14,845 nucleotides of DNA, from positions 2,929 to 17,773 of the forward strand of contig JAQVHJ010000007.1 in the NCBI GenBank assembly GCA_028696285.1. Reading direction: 5' to 3'. How positions within the stretch are numbered: position 1 is the stretch's first letter; each line of letters opens with the position of its first letter. A program made the position numbers and the translations under genes. Under the pieces are notes generated by a model, which searched no databases, had not been told where the DNA came from, and saw nothing but the letters and a program-made list of their open reading frames with translations. The DNA comes from a bacterium (GTDB lineage: Bacteria > AUK180 > JAQVHJ01). This document shows, piece after piece, positions 1 to 7,008 of the stretch.

Positions 1-885
1 ATGTCAGAAACCTCTTATAAAAAACTTTTAAAAAAAATCCCGGAAGAGGTAACTGCATTTTTAAATACAGCCTGGGCAGGGTTATATTTCTCTGTGAATG
101 ATAATCCGGAAAAAATCGTTGTTTATTCAAAAGAAAAATTGCGTGACATACCCAACAACAAGAATCTGTCAGAGATTTCAAGACAAGCGATAGTTTCCAA
201 TCGTATATTTAAATATTCATATAAAAAACAAACAATAATATCTTTCCCGCTTTCTAAAGAAGATGAACAGTTTCACGCAAGCATTTCTTTGCCGATAAAT
301 GCCGAAACAGAATATCTGAACGACCTTGAATATATACATTATATTCTAAAGGGAATTATGGGGAAGCTATCAGACACATTTAAGAATTATGAATTGAAGA
401 AAGATGGATTAACAGGATTATTTATGCAATGTTATTTTAAGGAAGAGGTTTCAGAGTTGATTGAACGATCTGAACAATTCTCGACAATGATGATTGATAT
501 AGATTTCTTTAAAAAAGTAAATGATAGTTTTGGACATCTATTCGGTGATTTTATTTTAAAATCCATCTCAAATGTAATCAAAGAGAATTTAAGGGAAATT
601 GACTATTGTTCAAGATATGGCGGAGAGGAATTTGCAATAATACTTCCATCGCTTGATGAGATAGATGCATATTTCATTGCGGAAAGGATAAGGAAAAGAA
701 TTCAGAAACAAACTTTTTCTTCAGGAAATAACTCTGTTAAGATCACTGTTTCAATAGGAATATCATCCTATCCTAAAGATTCTGAGGATCCTGTAGAACT
801 TATTGACAAAGCAGATAAAGCATTATATAATTCAAAGGAGAAGGGCAGGAATAAAACGACAGTAATAAGTAAGGTAAAAATATGA
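1..885 (+). CDS. Diguanylate cyclase (GGDEF domain)
   Basis: Probably makes cyclic di-GMP from two GTP. The 294-residue protein has an uncharacterised N-terminal region of about 125 residues, then a complete GGDEF domain. Visible motifs are DGLTGL at 135-140, the metal- and substrate-binding stretch DIDFFKKVND at 166-175, and the active-site loop GGEEF at 207-211. The product-inhibition I-site RxxD is intact: R198 and D201 lie five residues before GGEEF, the canonical spacing. The catalytic residues therefore support an active, feedback-inhibited enzyme. No transmembrane segment is seen, so it is probably cytoplasmic; the N-terminal part may be a divergent sensor domain, which is inference. 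The ATG is the first base of the window, so no ribosome site is visible and an upstream start cannot be excluded. The stop codon overlaps the trmFO start as ATGA. Confidence 0.93.
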   Translation: MSETSYKKLLKKIPEEVTAFLNTAWAGLYFSVNDNPEKIVVYSKEKLRDIPNNKNLSEISRQAIVSNRIFKYSYKKQTIISFPLSKEDEQFHASISLPINAETEYLNDLEYIHYILKGIMGKLSDTFKNYELKKDGLTGLFMQCYFKEEVSELIERSEQFSTMMIDIDFFKKVNDSFGHLFGDFILKSISNVIKENLREIDYCSRYGGEEFAIILPSLDEIDAYFIAERIRKRIQKQTFSSGNNSVKITVSIGISSYPKDSEDPVELIDKADKALYNSKEKGRNKTTVISKVKI

Positions 886-2195
886 CAGAAACGCGAGTTA
901 CAATAATTGGCGGAGGTTTAGCAGGAAGCGAAGCGGCCCTGTATTTAGAAAGGCTTAGAATACAGAGTGTTCTGTATGAGATGCGACCAAAGCACATGAC
1001 TTCAGCACATAAAACGGGAAACCTTGGAGAATTAATCTGCAGCAATTCCCTTAAATCTAAAAGAACAGATACCGGCGCAGGTCTGTTAAAAGCGGAACTA
1101 AAAATTCTCGGGTCAATCCTAATTGAGCTGGCGGAGAATTTTGATTTGAAATCCGGTGCGGGTCTTACTGTTGACCGGGAATTATTTTCTTCTGAAATAA
1201 CGGAGAAAATTACTTCTTCGCCTTTCATTGATTTAAAAAGAGAAGAAATTTCAGACATTAAAAACCTGTCCAAGCCTATAATAATCGCAACCGGCCCGTT
1301 AACTTCAGAGAATTTCACCGAATCATTAAAATCTATAATTGGTGAACAATTCCTGCATTTCTATGACGCGATATCTCCGATTATTGAATGGGATTCAATA
1401 GATAAAGAAAAAGGGTTTTTTGAAAGCAGGTACGGAAAAGGTGACGAGAATATTTTTAATCTTCCCATGACCGGAGATGAATACCGGTTGTTTTATTCTG
1501 AATTGATCAAGGCAGAAGTTGTTGACATGCACGACCCGGATAAGATGATATATTTTGAAAGCTGTCTTCCAGTCGAAGAGATTGCACGCCGAGGTGAGAA
1601 GTCCCTTGTTTTTGGGCCGTTGAAACCGGTCGGATTTACTAACGACAATGCGCGGAAAGCTGAAGCTGTTGTTCAACTCCGACCGGAAAACAAAGAAGGA
1701 AGCAGCTTCAATTTAATCGGTTTCCAAACACGATTAAAATATTCAGAACAGAAAAGAATCTTTAAAATGATTCCAGGCCTGGAGAATGCGGAGTTTTTAA
1801 GATTTGGAAGCATGCATAGAAATACATTTGTTAATTCTCCTGTTGTCTTGAGTGAAAATCTGATGCTGAAGTCTGCGGGGCAGATTTATTTGGCAGGACA
1901 ATTATCAGGAGTGGAAGGATATATAGAGTCAATCATGAGCGGTTTAATTAATGCCCTGGCAGTATATCATTTGATTTCAGGGAGAGAATTTTATTTACCG
2001 CCTGTTGAAACAATTACCGGGGGGATTATAAGGAGATTGATTACCTTTTCTGAAAATTTTCAGCCGGTAAATGCCAACTTCGGAATTCTTCCAGAAACCA
2101 TTTCAAAGGTCAGGGATAAAAAAGCGAAGAGAAAAATGCAGGCGGAAATCGCACTCAGAGCAATGGAGAATTGGGCGAATGTATTTAAGATTTAG
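882..2195 (+). CDS. trmFO: TrmFO, folate-dependent tRNA (uracil-54-C5)-methyltransferase
   Basis: Flavoprotein that methylates U54 in the T-loop of tRNAs to m5U, using methylenetetrahydrofolate as carbon donor and FADH2 as reductant. The 437-residue length is normal for the family. The N-terminus has the dinucleotide-binding motif IIGGGLAGSEAA (8-19). The two cysteines that match the family's catalytic pair are present: C53 in ELICSNSLKS and C228 in YFESCLPVEEIARRG. The C-terminal FAD-contact region LAGQLSGVEGY is also present. Where I recall the family having NCPM, this protein reads NLPM (193-196), a non-catalytic change. The start codon overlaps the preceding stop by 4 nt, suggesting translational coupling with the GGDEF gene. 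The gene end overlaps the next start by 17 nt. Identification is secure. Confidence 0.97.
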   Translation: MTETRVTIIGGGLAGSEAALYLERLRIQSVLYEMRPKHMTSAHKTGNLGELICSNSLKSKRTDTGAGLLKAELKILGSILIELAENFDLKSGAGLTVDRELFSSEITEKITSSPFIDLKREEISDIKNLSKPIIIATGPLTSENFTESLKSIIGEQFLHFYDAISPIIEWDSIDKEKGFFESRYGKGDENIFNLPMTGDEYRLFYSELIKAEVVDMHDPDKMIYFESCLPVEEIARRGEKSLVFGPLKPVGFTNDNARKAEAVVQLRPENKEGSSFNLIGFQTRLKYSEQKRIFKMIPGLENAEFLRFGSMHRNTFVNSPVVLSENLMLKSAGQIYLAGQLSGVEGYIESIMSGLINALAVYHLISGREFYLPPVETITGGIIRRLITFSENFQPVNANFGILPETISKVRDKKAKRKMQAEIALRAMENWANVFKI

Positions 2196-2631
2196 TGCAG
2201 TATTTTTAATTCTTATGTTTTTTTCATCAGCATTATATGCAGAAACCGATAACTTATTTGAGAAACCGGAAATTGCAAAGCAACTTTCTTTGTTTTTTTA
2301 CACGGTTAATCTTTTTCAAAGTCAGCCTGAATCTGAAATTTCAGTTACCAATATTGAGGACCGATGGTTCGGGGAAGATAAGTTAAAACACTGTATTGTT
2401 TCTGCAGGAATGAGTATATGGCTATTCCAGTTCTTTTATTATCAAAAGAATTTTACGTATTCCTCTGCAGAATCCAAAGCAATCTATATAACTGCCGGGT
2501 TTGGGTTGGGAAAAGAAGTCTTTGATCTCACGGAGAAAAAGACAATGTTTTCATTTAAGGATTTAACCTGGGATATTATTGGAATTTCAATTGGATACTT
2601 TTTGTATATTCAACAAATAAAAGCTCAATAA
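2179..2631 (+). CDS. Exported YfiM/DUF2279-like small protein
   Basis: A 150-residue protein of unknown function. I chose the start at 2179 because it is followed at once by a signal peptide: residues 1-21 are hydrophobic and end in SALYA before ET, a good signal peptidase I site. GGAG at 2164-2167 lies 11 nt upstream. The frame stays open back to 2071, but that extension lies inside trmFO and has no signal sequence. The mature part has the pattern DKLKH (67-71), GFGLGKEVFD (107-116) and SFKDLTWDIIGISIG (125-139). This resembles YfiM/DUF2279 proteins, which share a DKxxH, GxGKExxD and SxxDLxxDxxG arrangement. There are weak hydrophobic segments around 74-87 and 131-144, so it may be membrane-associated. 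It overlaps trmFO by 17 nt and converges with the next gene, overlapping by 7 nt. Family call is from motif memory. Confidence 0.68.
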   Translation: MYLRFSAVFLILMFFSSALYAETDNLFEKPEIAKQLSLFFYTVNLFQSQPESEISVTNIEDRWFGEDKLKHCIVSAGMSIWLFQFFYYQKNFTYSSAESKAIYITAGFGLGKEVFDLTEKKTMFSFKDLTWDIIGISIGYFLYIQQIKAQ

Positions 2632-3533
2632 AAAATCGCTGTTTCTCCCTTTACAAATAATTCATGCCTTTTTTCGGGGACCCGCCGTAATTTTTTTACT
2701 CGCTCTGCAACTGATTTAAATGCAGCGGTGTTTTCCGGTGAGATTCTGGAGAAATCATTTACTAATTCTTCTGCTTCAGGTTTGTAATAATCAAAATTAA
2801 TCTTTTCAACTCCATGAATATTTCCAACAATCTTTATCTTTCTTTTTCTTATTTCTTTCGATAGAAGAATGTCCTGATTTATTTTATCTTTTGATATGGA
2901 AATTTTAATAAGATCATACTTGCTTTGACTTCTAATTATTCCGGAGACGATAAATTCATCAGGCCTATTGATTCTGCAATTAAAGAGATATTTATTTTTA
3001 ATTTCCTTTACACTATCTGCAAGAATCTTTCCGGCTAACTCCACGTGATTCCGTAAATTTTTAATGTTTTCCGAAGAGTAAATATTAAAGGCAAGAATTT
3101 CAGACCAAACCCTGCTCAAGTATTCTTTTTCAGGAAGTTCTTCAAGAATTTTCTTTTTCATTTTCTCCCGCTTTTGAGGCGGGGCATTTGAATATTTCTT
3201 TTCAAGCGAAATAAAGGATGATATAATTTTATCAATTGACCCGGAAGAATAAGTTTTTCTCTGCGTACGAATATTGATAATTCTTCCGTAAACAATTAAT
3301 TGCCTGTTAATCCGAACAAAATCATAAAGCATTTCGGCGTTTCTGTCTGTGGCATACACAGAAACGGTTTCGAAAGAATCATGAAACATATTTGCATTAA
3401 CAAATTCATTAACGGGAATCTTTAGCAGGAACTTTAATACCTTAACCCCCGATTCAGTGAAATAGATGTTTGGTCTTGAGATAACCATTCCCTGTAAAAG
3501 GGTGAGGTTATATTTAAAAAAAACAGGATTCAT
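2625..3533 (-). CDS. SSB-like protein with two probable OB-folds
   Basis: A 302-residue protein I cannot name. Residues about 8-100 look like a single-stranded-DNA-binding OB-fold: LLQGMVISRP, a strand-rich stretch VKVLKFLLKIP (30-40), then AEMLYDFVRINRQLIVYGRI (66-85), which mirrors the SSB pattern of AE plus a 'qlyVeGrl' strand. A lysine-rich helical linker follows (about 108-180). A second OB-like segment runs from about 192 to 246 (FIVSGIIRSQ, YDLIKISIS, RKIKIVGNIH). The acidic tail of canonical SSB is missing; the C-terminus is basic and ends ETAIFY. Nucleic-acid binding is inference. It has a perfect AGGAGG six nt before the ATG, but that site lies inside a hairpin (3536-3574). It follows the M48 protease gene with a 51-nt gap and no visible promoter, so the two are probably cotranscribed. 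Its end overlaps the opposing gene by 7 nt. Confidence 0.72.
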   Translation of the reverse strand: MNPVFFKYNLTLLQGMVISRPNIYFTESGVKVLKFLLKIPVNEFVNANMFHDSFETVSVYATDRNAEMLYDFVRINRQLIVYGRIINIRTQRKTYSSGSIDKIISSFISLEKKYSNAPPQKREKMKKKILEELPEKEYLSRVWSEILAFNIYSSENIKNLRNHVELAGKILADSVKEIKNKYLFNCRINRPDEFIVSGIIRSQSKYDLIKISISKDKINQDILLSKEIRKRKIKIVGNIHGVEKINFDYYKPEAEELVNDFSRISPENTAAFKSVAERVKKLRRVPEKRHELFVKGETAIFY

Positions 3534-3535
3534 AC

Positions 3536-3574
3536 GCGTCCTCCTAAATATTTTTTAAGTTATTAGAAGGACGC
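3536..3574 (-). promoter_or_regulatory. Hairpin masking the Shine-Dalgarno of the OB-fold gene
   Basis: On the minus-strand RNA the 12-nt arm GCGUCCUUCUAA (3574-3563) pairs with UUAGGAGGACGC (3547-3536) through 11 Watson-Crick pairs and one U-G pair, with a 15-nt loop. The 3' arm contains the whole AGGAGG (3545-3540) that serves the ATG at 3533. The 5' arm starts 10 nt after the stop codon of the M48 gene (3585-3587), so a ribosome terminating there would cover or melt it. This suggests translational coupling. There is no U-run after the stem on the minus strand, so it does not look like a terminator. The pairing is seen directly; the regulatory role is inferred. Confidence 0.6.
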
Positions 3575-3584
3575 TTTCCCTTTA

Positions 3585-4454
3585 TTATTTCTTTTTATTC
3601 TTTTTTTTGTTGTTCTTCTTATCTTTCGCCGGTTCCTGCTGTCCCTTTTTCCCCGTAACGATCTGTTTTATCGGCGCATATTTTTCAGCGTAGTATTTTG
3701 GAGTGTTTACCCCCATCATTTTATTTTTATCCTGAACTTCATGAGCTTTATTAATTCTCGAACGAGTCGGGGGATGGCTTGATAGCATCCGGTTAAATGT
3801 ATTGTATTCATTCTTATTCTTTTGCTTCTCTTCAAGTCTCAGGAAAAAATTCTGCATTGCGTGCGGATTATACCCGGCCCTGTTTGCATAGATAATTCCC
3901 TTTTCATCTGCTTCAAATTCATTCTCCTGTGAATATCCGTTCATTGCAAGACTAACTCCGAGATTGAGGATCTGGGCATCAATATTTACCCCCGACGCTG
4001 CAAGACCTATCGCCAGGATTTGATAACCGAGCACCTCCCGCATTCTTTTTGCCCCGTGCCTTTCCGTTATATGACCAACTTCATGTCCGAGGACACATGC
4101 AAGCTCTGCCTCATTGTTTAAAAATCCGAGCATCCCCGTAGTAACATAAACATAACCGCCCGGCGCAGCAAATGCATTTACTATATCAGTATCAAGAACA
4201 TAAAAGTGATAAGTAATATCCTTTCTGTCACATTTACTGACAATCTTTTTCCCGACGCCTTGAACATATTTATTTACAGTTTGGTTTTGATATAATTTAA
4301 ATTCCTTTAAAAGCTCTTGATGAACCTGTTCGCCAAGCTTTACTTCCTGTTTGTTGGACATAAGCAATGTGTCCCCCTTCAAAACATGATGGCAGGAGGT
4401 AAAAATCAAAAGTCCTGTTAGTAATAGGATTAAGGTCAATAATTTTGTTTTCAT
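3585..4454 (-). CDS. M48-family lipoprotein zinc metalloprotease
   Basis: Probable envelope quality-control protease of the LoiP/BepA type. The 289-residue protein starts with a lipoprotein signal: a hydrophobic stretch at 4-18 ending FTSC, with the lipidated cysteine at C21. The zinc site HEVGH lies at 124-128 (H124, E125, H128), and the downstream ligand motif E179-x3-D183 is in ENEFEADEKG, as expected for M48. SHPPTRSRI (226-234) is also typical of this group. The catalytic domain therefore looks intact. It lacks the TPR domain that BepA carries. Unusually, the C-terminus is a lysine-rich low-complexity tail (about 269-289). GGAG sits six nt before the ATG, and a clear promoter lies just upstream. 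The OB-fold gene follows 51 nt downstream. Substrate is unknown. Confidence 0.92.
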   Translation of the reverse strand: MKTKLLTLILLLTGLLIFTSCHHVLKGDTLLMSNKQEVKLGEQVHQELLKEFKLYQNQTVNKYVQGVGKKIVSKCDRKDITYHFYVLDTDIVNAFAAPGGYVYVTTGMLGFLNNEAELACVLGHEVGHITERHGAKRMREVLGYQILAIGLAASGVNIDAQILNLGVSLAMNGYSQENEFEADEKGIIYANRAGYNPHAMQNFFLRLEEKQKNKNEYNTFNRMLSSHPPTRSRINKAHEVQDKNKMMGVNTPKYYAEKYAPIKQIVTGKKGQQEPAKDKKNNKKKNKKK

Positions 4455-4480
4455 GAAATTCTCCGATTCTATTTAATAAT

Positions 4481-4509
4481 AATATATAGTATTTTTTCCA
4501 TTTTGTCAA
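4481..4509 (-). promoter_or_regulatory. Sigma-70-type promoter of the M48 protease gene
   Basis: Reading the minus strand, TTGACA (4509-4504) is a perfect -35 box, followed by a 17-nt spacer and TATATT (4486-4481), a five-of-six -10 box. Transcription should start near 4474, giving a leader of about 20 nt that holds the GGAG ribosome site. The -35 box begins 5 nt before the end of the gap to the radical SAM stop codon at 4514, so this promoter separates the two transcription units. Confidence 0.8.
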
Positions 4510-4513
4510 GACC

Positions 4514-5665
4514 CTACTGGCGATTTTTCTTTTTAAAGTGATTACAAAATCCGGTAAAATTTTTAATTGTTTTCATAAACGGGTACAACGAAAACGCTAA
4601 ACACACGGGACACCTCCGTTCTTTTCTGTAGTTCTGGTACTCTTTTGAAAACCAAATATCGCGGAATGAAGAGTTGTTAATATTTCCGGGTTTGGGGGCA
4701 AAGGGATCATAAATACACGGATTTACAGTTCCGTCAGATTCGATATTAGTTGACAGGTACGGGATATAGCAGAATTTGTAATTGTCAATGTTGGGTTTGC
4801 CTGCTTTTTCGCTTTTTTGAACACTTTCTTTAAAGTCAGAAAAAGAATCTTTTTGAAGAGATTCAACAAAAGAAATTAAATTATTTCTAATCTTTATGTT
4901 TTGATATTTTCTTATAACAGAATATGCCTTTTCCAATTGTTCCTGAGTTGGATTTAAACGATCCTTCAACTCTGAATTGAATATCCCTCTCTTTAACGTT
5001 AATTTGTCAACCTTAAGATTGACTGCCTGTGTAATCATATTTTCAAGGTCCGCGATATTTTGTTTAAATACCGCATGAATAATTTCGATTCTTGGTCTTC
5101 CGAATTTGTTCCTGATTTTAATAAGCTCTTCCAAACCCGCAATTCCATCCTGAATTTGACGGAAATGCAAGACCGGGTATATTTCCTTCAGGACATTTTC
5201 AGAAACACCATGACTGCTTACTTCAATGTGAACGATACCGGATTCAAATAATAACTTGGCCTTTTCTAAAGATAAATTTGCAAGATTTGTTAAAAGAAAA
5301 AATTCCAGGTTTAAATCTTTAATCAATTTAAGAATATTTAATATTTCCGGATGATTGAAAGGTTCCCCCTCTCCTGTAATAAATAATCGTTTTCCGCCTA
5401 ATCTCTTAAAATCCGAAAAGAGTTCTTTTAGAACGTCGACACTAAGTTCTCTTGGAGAGATAAGATTGAAATCTTCCTCCTTTTTCAATAAAGGAGAATG
5501 GTACCAGCACATAAGGCAATGCGTATGGCATCGGCTTGTAATGCTTACCGCTGCCATTAAAGGCCCTTTGTGAGACTGTTTTCGGAAGAGAATGGAAAAG
5601 AACCTTGAAATATTTAAAAAAGGCGAAGAAAAGTATAATTTTAAATTTCTTATAAATCTCTTCAT
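4514..5665 (-). CDS. Radical SAM protein with SPASM-like C-terminus
   Basis: A 383-residue radical SAM enzyme of unknown substrate. The SAM-binding cluster motif CxxxCxxC is C46, C50 and C53 within SRCHTHCLMCWYHSP. TGEGEPFNHPEI (98-109) is the usual SAM-contacting strand. The C-terminal region carries five more cysteines, C299, C317, C352, C355 and C374. The pattern with DGTVNPC and CPVC resembles a SPASM or shortened 'twitch' domain that binds an extra iron-sulfur cluster. The first 36 residues are basic and aromatic or hydrophobic (FIRNLKLYF, FFSILF) and may attach it to the membrane. The ATG overlaps the dehydrogenase stop as ATGA and has no good ribosome site of its own, so translation is probably coupled to that gene. 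The pairing suggests both act on one metabolite; which one is not visible. Confidence 0.88.
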   Translation of the reverse strand: MKRFIRNLKLYFSSPFLNISRFFSILFRKQSHKGPLMAAVSITSRCHTHCLMCWYHSPLLKKEEDFNLISPRELSVDVLKELFSDFKRLGGKRLFITGEGEPFNHPEILNILKLIKDLNLEFFLLTNLANLSLEKAKLLFESGIVHIEVSSHGVSENVLKEIYPVLHFRQIQDGIAGLEELIKIRNKFGRPRIEIIHAVFKQNIADLENMITQAVNLKVDKLTLKRGIFNSELKDRLNPTQEQLEKAYSVIRKYQNIKIRNNLISFVESLQKDSFSDFKESVQKSEKAGKPNIDNYKFCYIPYLSTNIESDGTVNPCIYDPFAPKPGNINNSSFRDIWFSKEYQNYRKERRCPVCLAFSLYPFMKTIKNFTGFCNHFKKKNRQ

Positions 5666-6825
5666 TTTTGATTGAATGCCTGTGCAGAATTAAGAATATA
5701 CAGCAGTCCTTTCTTTGTTACCGAAACAGGACTTCCCTTCATTGAACTGGCATTTAATGAAAAGGCTACCGTTTCATTAATATCATTATTGGTTAAGACC
5801 AATGCATTTAATTGATCGGAGATTCCAATCTTTCCGTAAAAATTTTTAAACCATGGCTTGATCTTTTTTATATCAGAAGATCCTGTTATAAGCTTAATGA
5901 GAAATTTCGCCTTCTCTGTTTTTTCTGATACATACTCCAAAACAGAAGGGAGGAGATATGCGATTGCTTTTGAATGCGTGAATTCTGGTTTTGCTCCAAG
6001 TGTTCCTGCTAACCCGTGACAGATTCCCATTCCTGAATTTGAAAGCATGAATCCCCCGAGCATTGAACTCAGCGAAAGATTGGATCTCACCTTAATATTA
6101 TCATCTTTAACAGAACAAGCTTTCGGGAGATTATTTTTTATCAGGTTAATTCCATACAGTCCAAGGATATCGGTCAATTCCGAAGAACGGATAGAAAGGT
6201 ATCCTTCAATCAAATGAGAAAAAGCATCTATTCCCGTAAAAGCAGTAAGCTCTTTTGACATGTATCTTGAGAGGACCGGATCAATAATTGCAATATCAGG
6301 AAACATTTTTATGTCTCTTAAACTTCTCTTTATTCGTGTCTTAGGATTGTAAAGAACGGAGTTCTTTGTGACTTCAGATCCCGTTCCGGCCGTTGTCGGG
6401 ATTGCCACAAATTGAATGCCGTTATTTTTCAGGTGCGTAGACCCGTCAACTTCAAGGTATCTGGAAACATGCCCTTTGTTATTGACCATGATTGAAACAG
6501 CTTTTCCGACATCAATGACTGACCCGCCCCCGATACTTATGACCAAGTCTATTTTTTCCGAATTAGCCAATATAACAGAACTATCAACAGATGCTGTTGT
6601 CGGTTCCGGTAAAATCGGCTCGCTGAATAAGTGTCTTATTTTAACACGGTTAAGTTCATCGGATAAATGCTTTAATATCTTTCGTTCCTTCAGCCAGAAC
6701 CGGTTCGTTATTATTAAAGCCTTCTTTCCGTAAACGGAAACATGATCCCCAATTTTTAAAAAAGAATCCTTTCCGAATATTATTTTTACGGGGAGATAAA
6801 ATTGAAAAATTTCTTTCACATTCAT
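5662..6825 (-). CDS. Iron-containing alcohol dehydrogenase
   Basis: NAD(P)-dependent, metal-dependent dehydrogenase of the Fe-ADH superfamily (group III), 387 residues, the normal length. The nucleotide-binding motif GGGSVIDVGKA is at 99-109, and TTAGTGSEVT at 144-153 is another family signature. Candidate metal ligands are D200 and H204 in GIDAFSHLIEG, H270 in GICHGLAG and H284 in FTHSKAIAYLLP, a complete set. The family includes alcohol, butanol, lactaldehyde and phosphonate-related enzymes, so the substrate cannot be named from sequence. AGGAG lies six nt before the ATG. It starts a two-gene unit with the radical SAM protein, overlapping by 4 nt. The 183-nt gap after serS makes a separate promoter likely; only a weak candidate is visible. 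Confidence 0.92.
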   Translation of the reverse strand: MNVKEIFQFYLPVKIIFGKDSFLKIGDHVSVYGKKALIITNRFWLKERKILKHLSDELNRVKIRHLFSEPILPEPTTASVDSSVILANSEKIDLVISIGGGSVIDVGKAVSIMVNNKGHVSRYLEVDGSTHLKNNGIQFVAIPTTAGTGSEVTKNSVLYNPKTRIKRSLRDIKMFPDIAIIDPVLSRYMSKELTAFTGIDAFSHLIEGYLSIRSSELTDILGLYGINLIKNNLPKACSVKDDNIKVRSNLSLSSMLGGFMLSNSGMGICHGLAGTLGAKPEFTHSKAIAYLLPSVLEYVSEKTEKAKFLIKLITGSSDIKKIKPWFKNFYGKIGISDQLNALVLTNNDINETVAFSLNASSMKGSPVSVTKKGLLYILNSAQAFNQK

Positions 6826-6920
6826 TGCAAACTCCTGATTTCTTAAAAATTGTAATATTTATAATTTGCAGAATATGCTTTTTTTGAAAAAGACATATAA
6901 ATTCCCGCCAGGTTTTCCGG

Positions 6921-6949
6921 AGTATATATTTTTTAGGAATGTATATGAA
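6921..6949 (-). promoter_or_regulatory. Possible weak promoter for the dehydrogenase/radical SAM pair
   Basis: In the 183-nt gap between serS and the dehydrogenase, the minus strand reads TTCATA (6949-6944), a 17-nt spacer, then TATACT (6926-6921). The -35 box matches consensus at four of six positions and the -10 box at five of six. It would give a leader of about 90 nt. The region is very AT-rich, so chance matches are easy. The rest of the gap holds no recognisable RNA or repeat. Confidence 0.3.
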
Positions 6950-7008
6950 ATTTCCATTATTCAAATAAATCCATTAAAAAGATCTTAGAATTTGAGGTAA
7001 AAAATTTT

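Noticed and set aside
800..1318. Minus-strand open frame opposite trmFO
   Set aside because: It lies wholly over GGDEF and TrmFO coding sequence, has no family motif, and is a shadow frame.
2071..2178. Longer start for the YfiM-like gene
   Set aside because: The extension lies within trmFO in another frame, is very basic, and would bury the clear signal peptide that starts at 2179.
6656..6964. Minus-strand open frame running across the dehydrogenase start and the gap upstream
   Set aside because: Most of its second half is the dehydrogenase gene in the wrong frame; the part in the gap has no motif or ribosome site.
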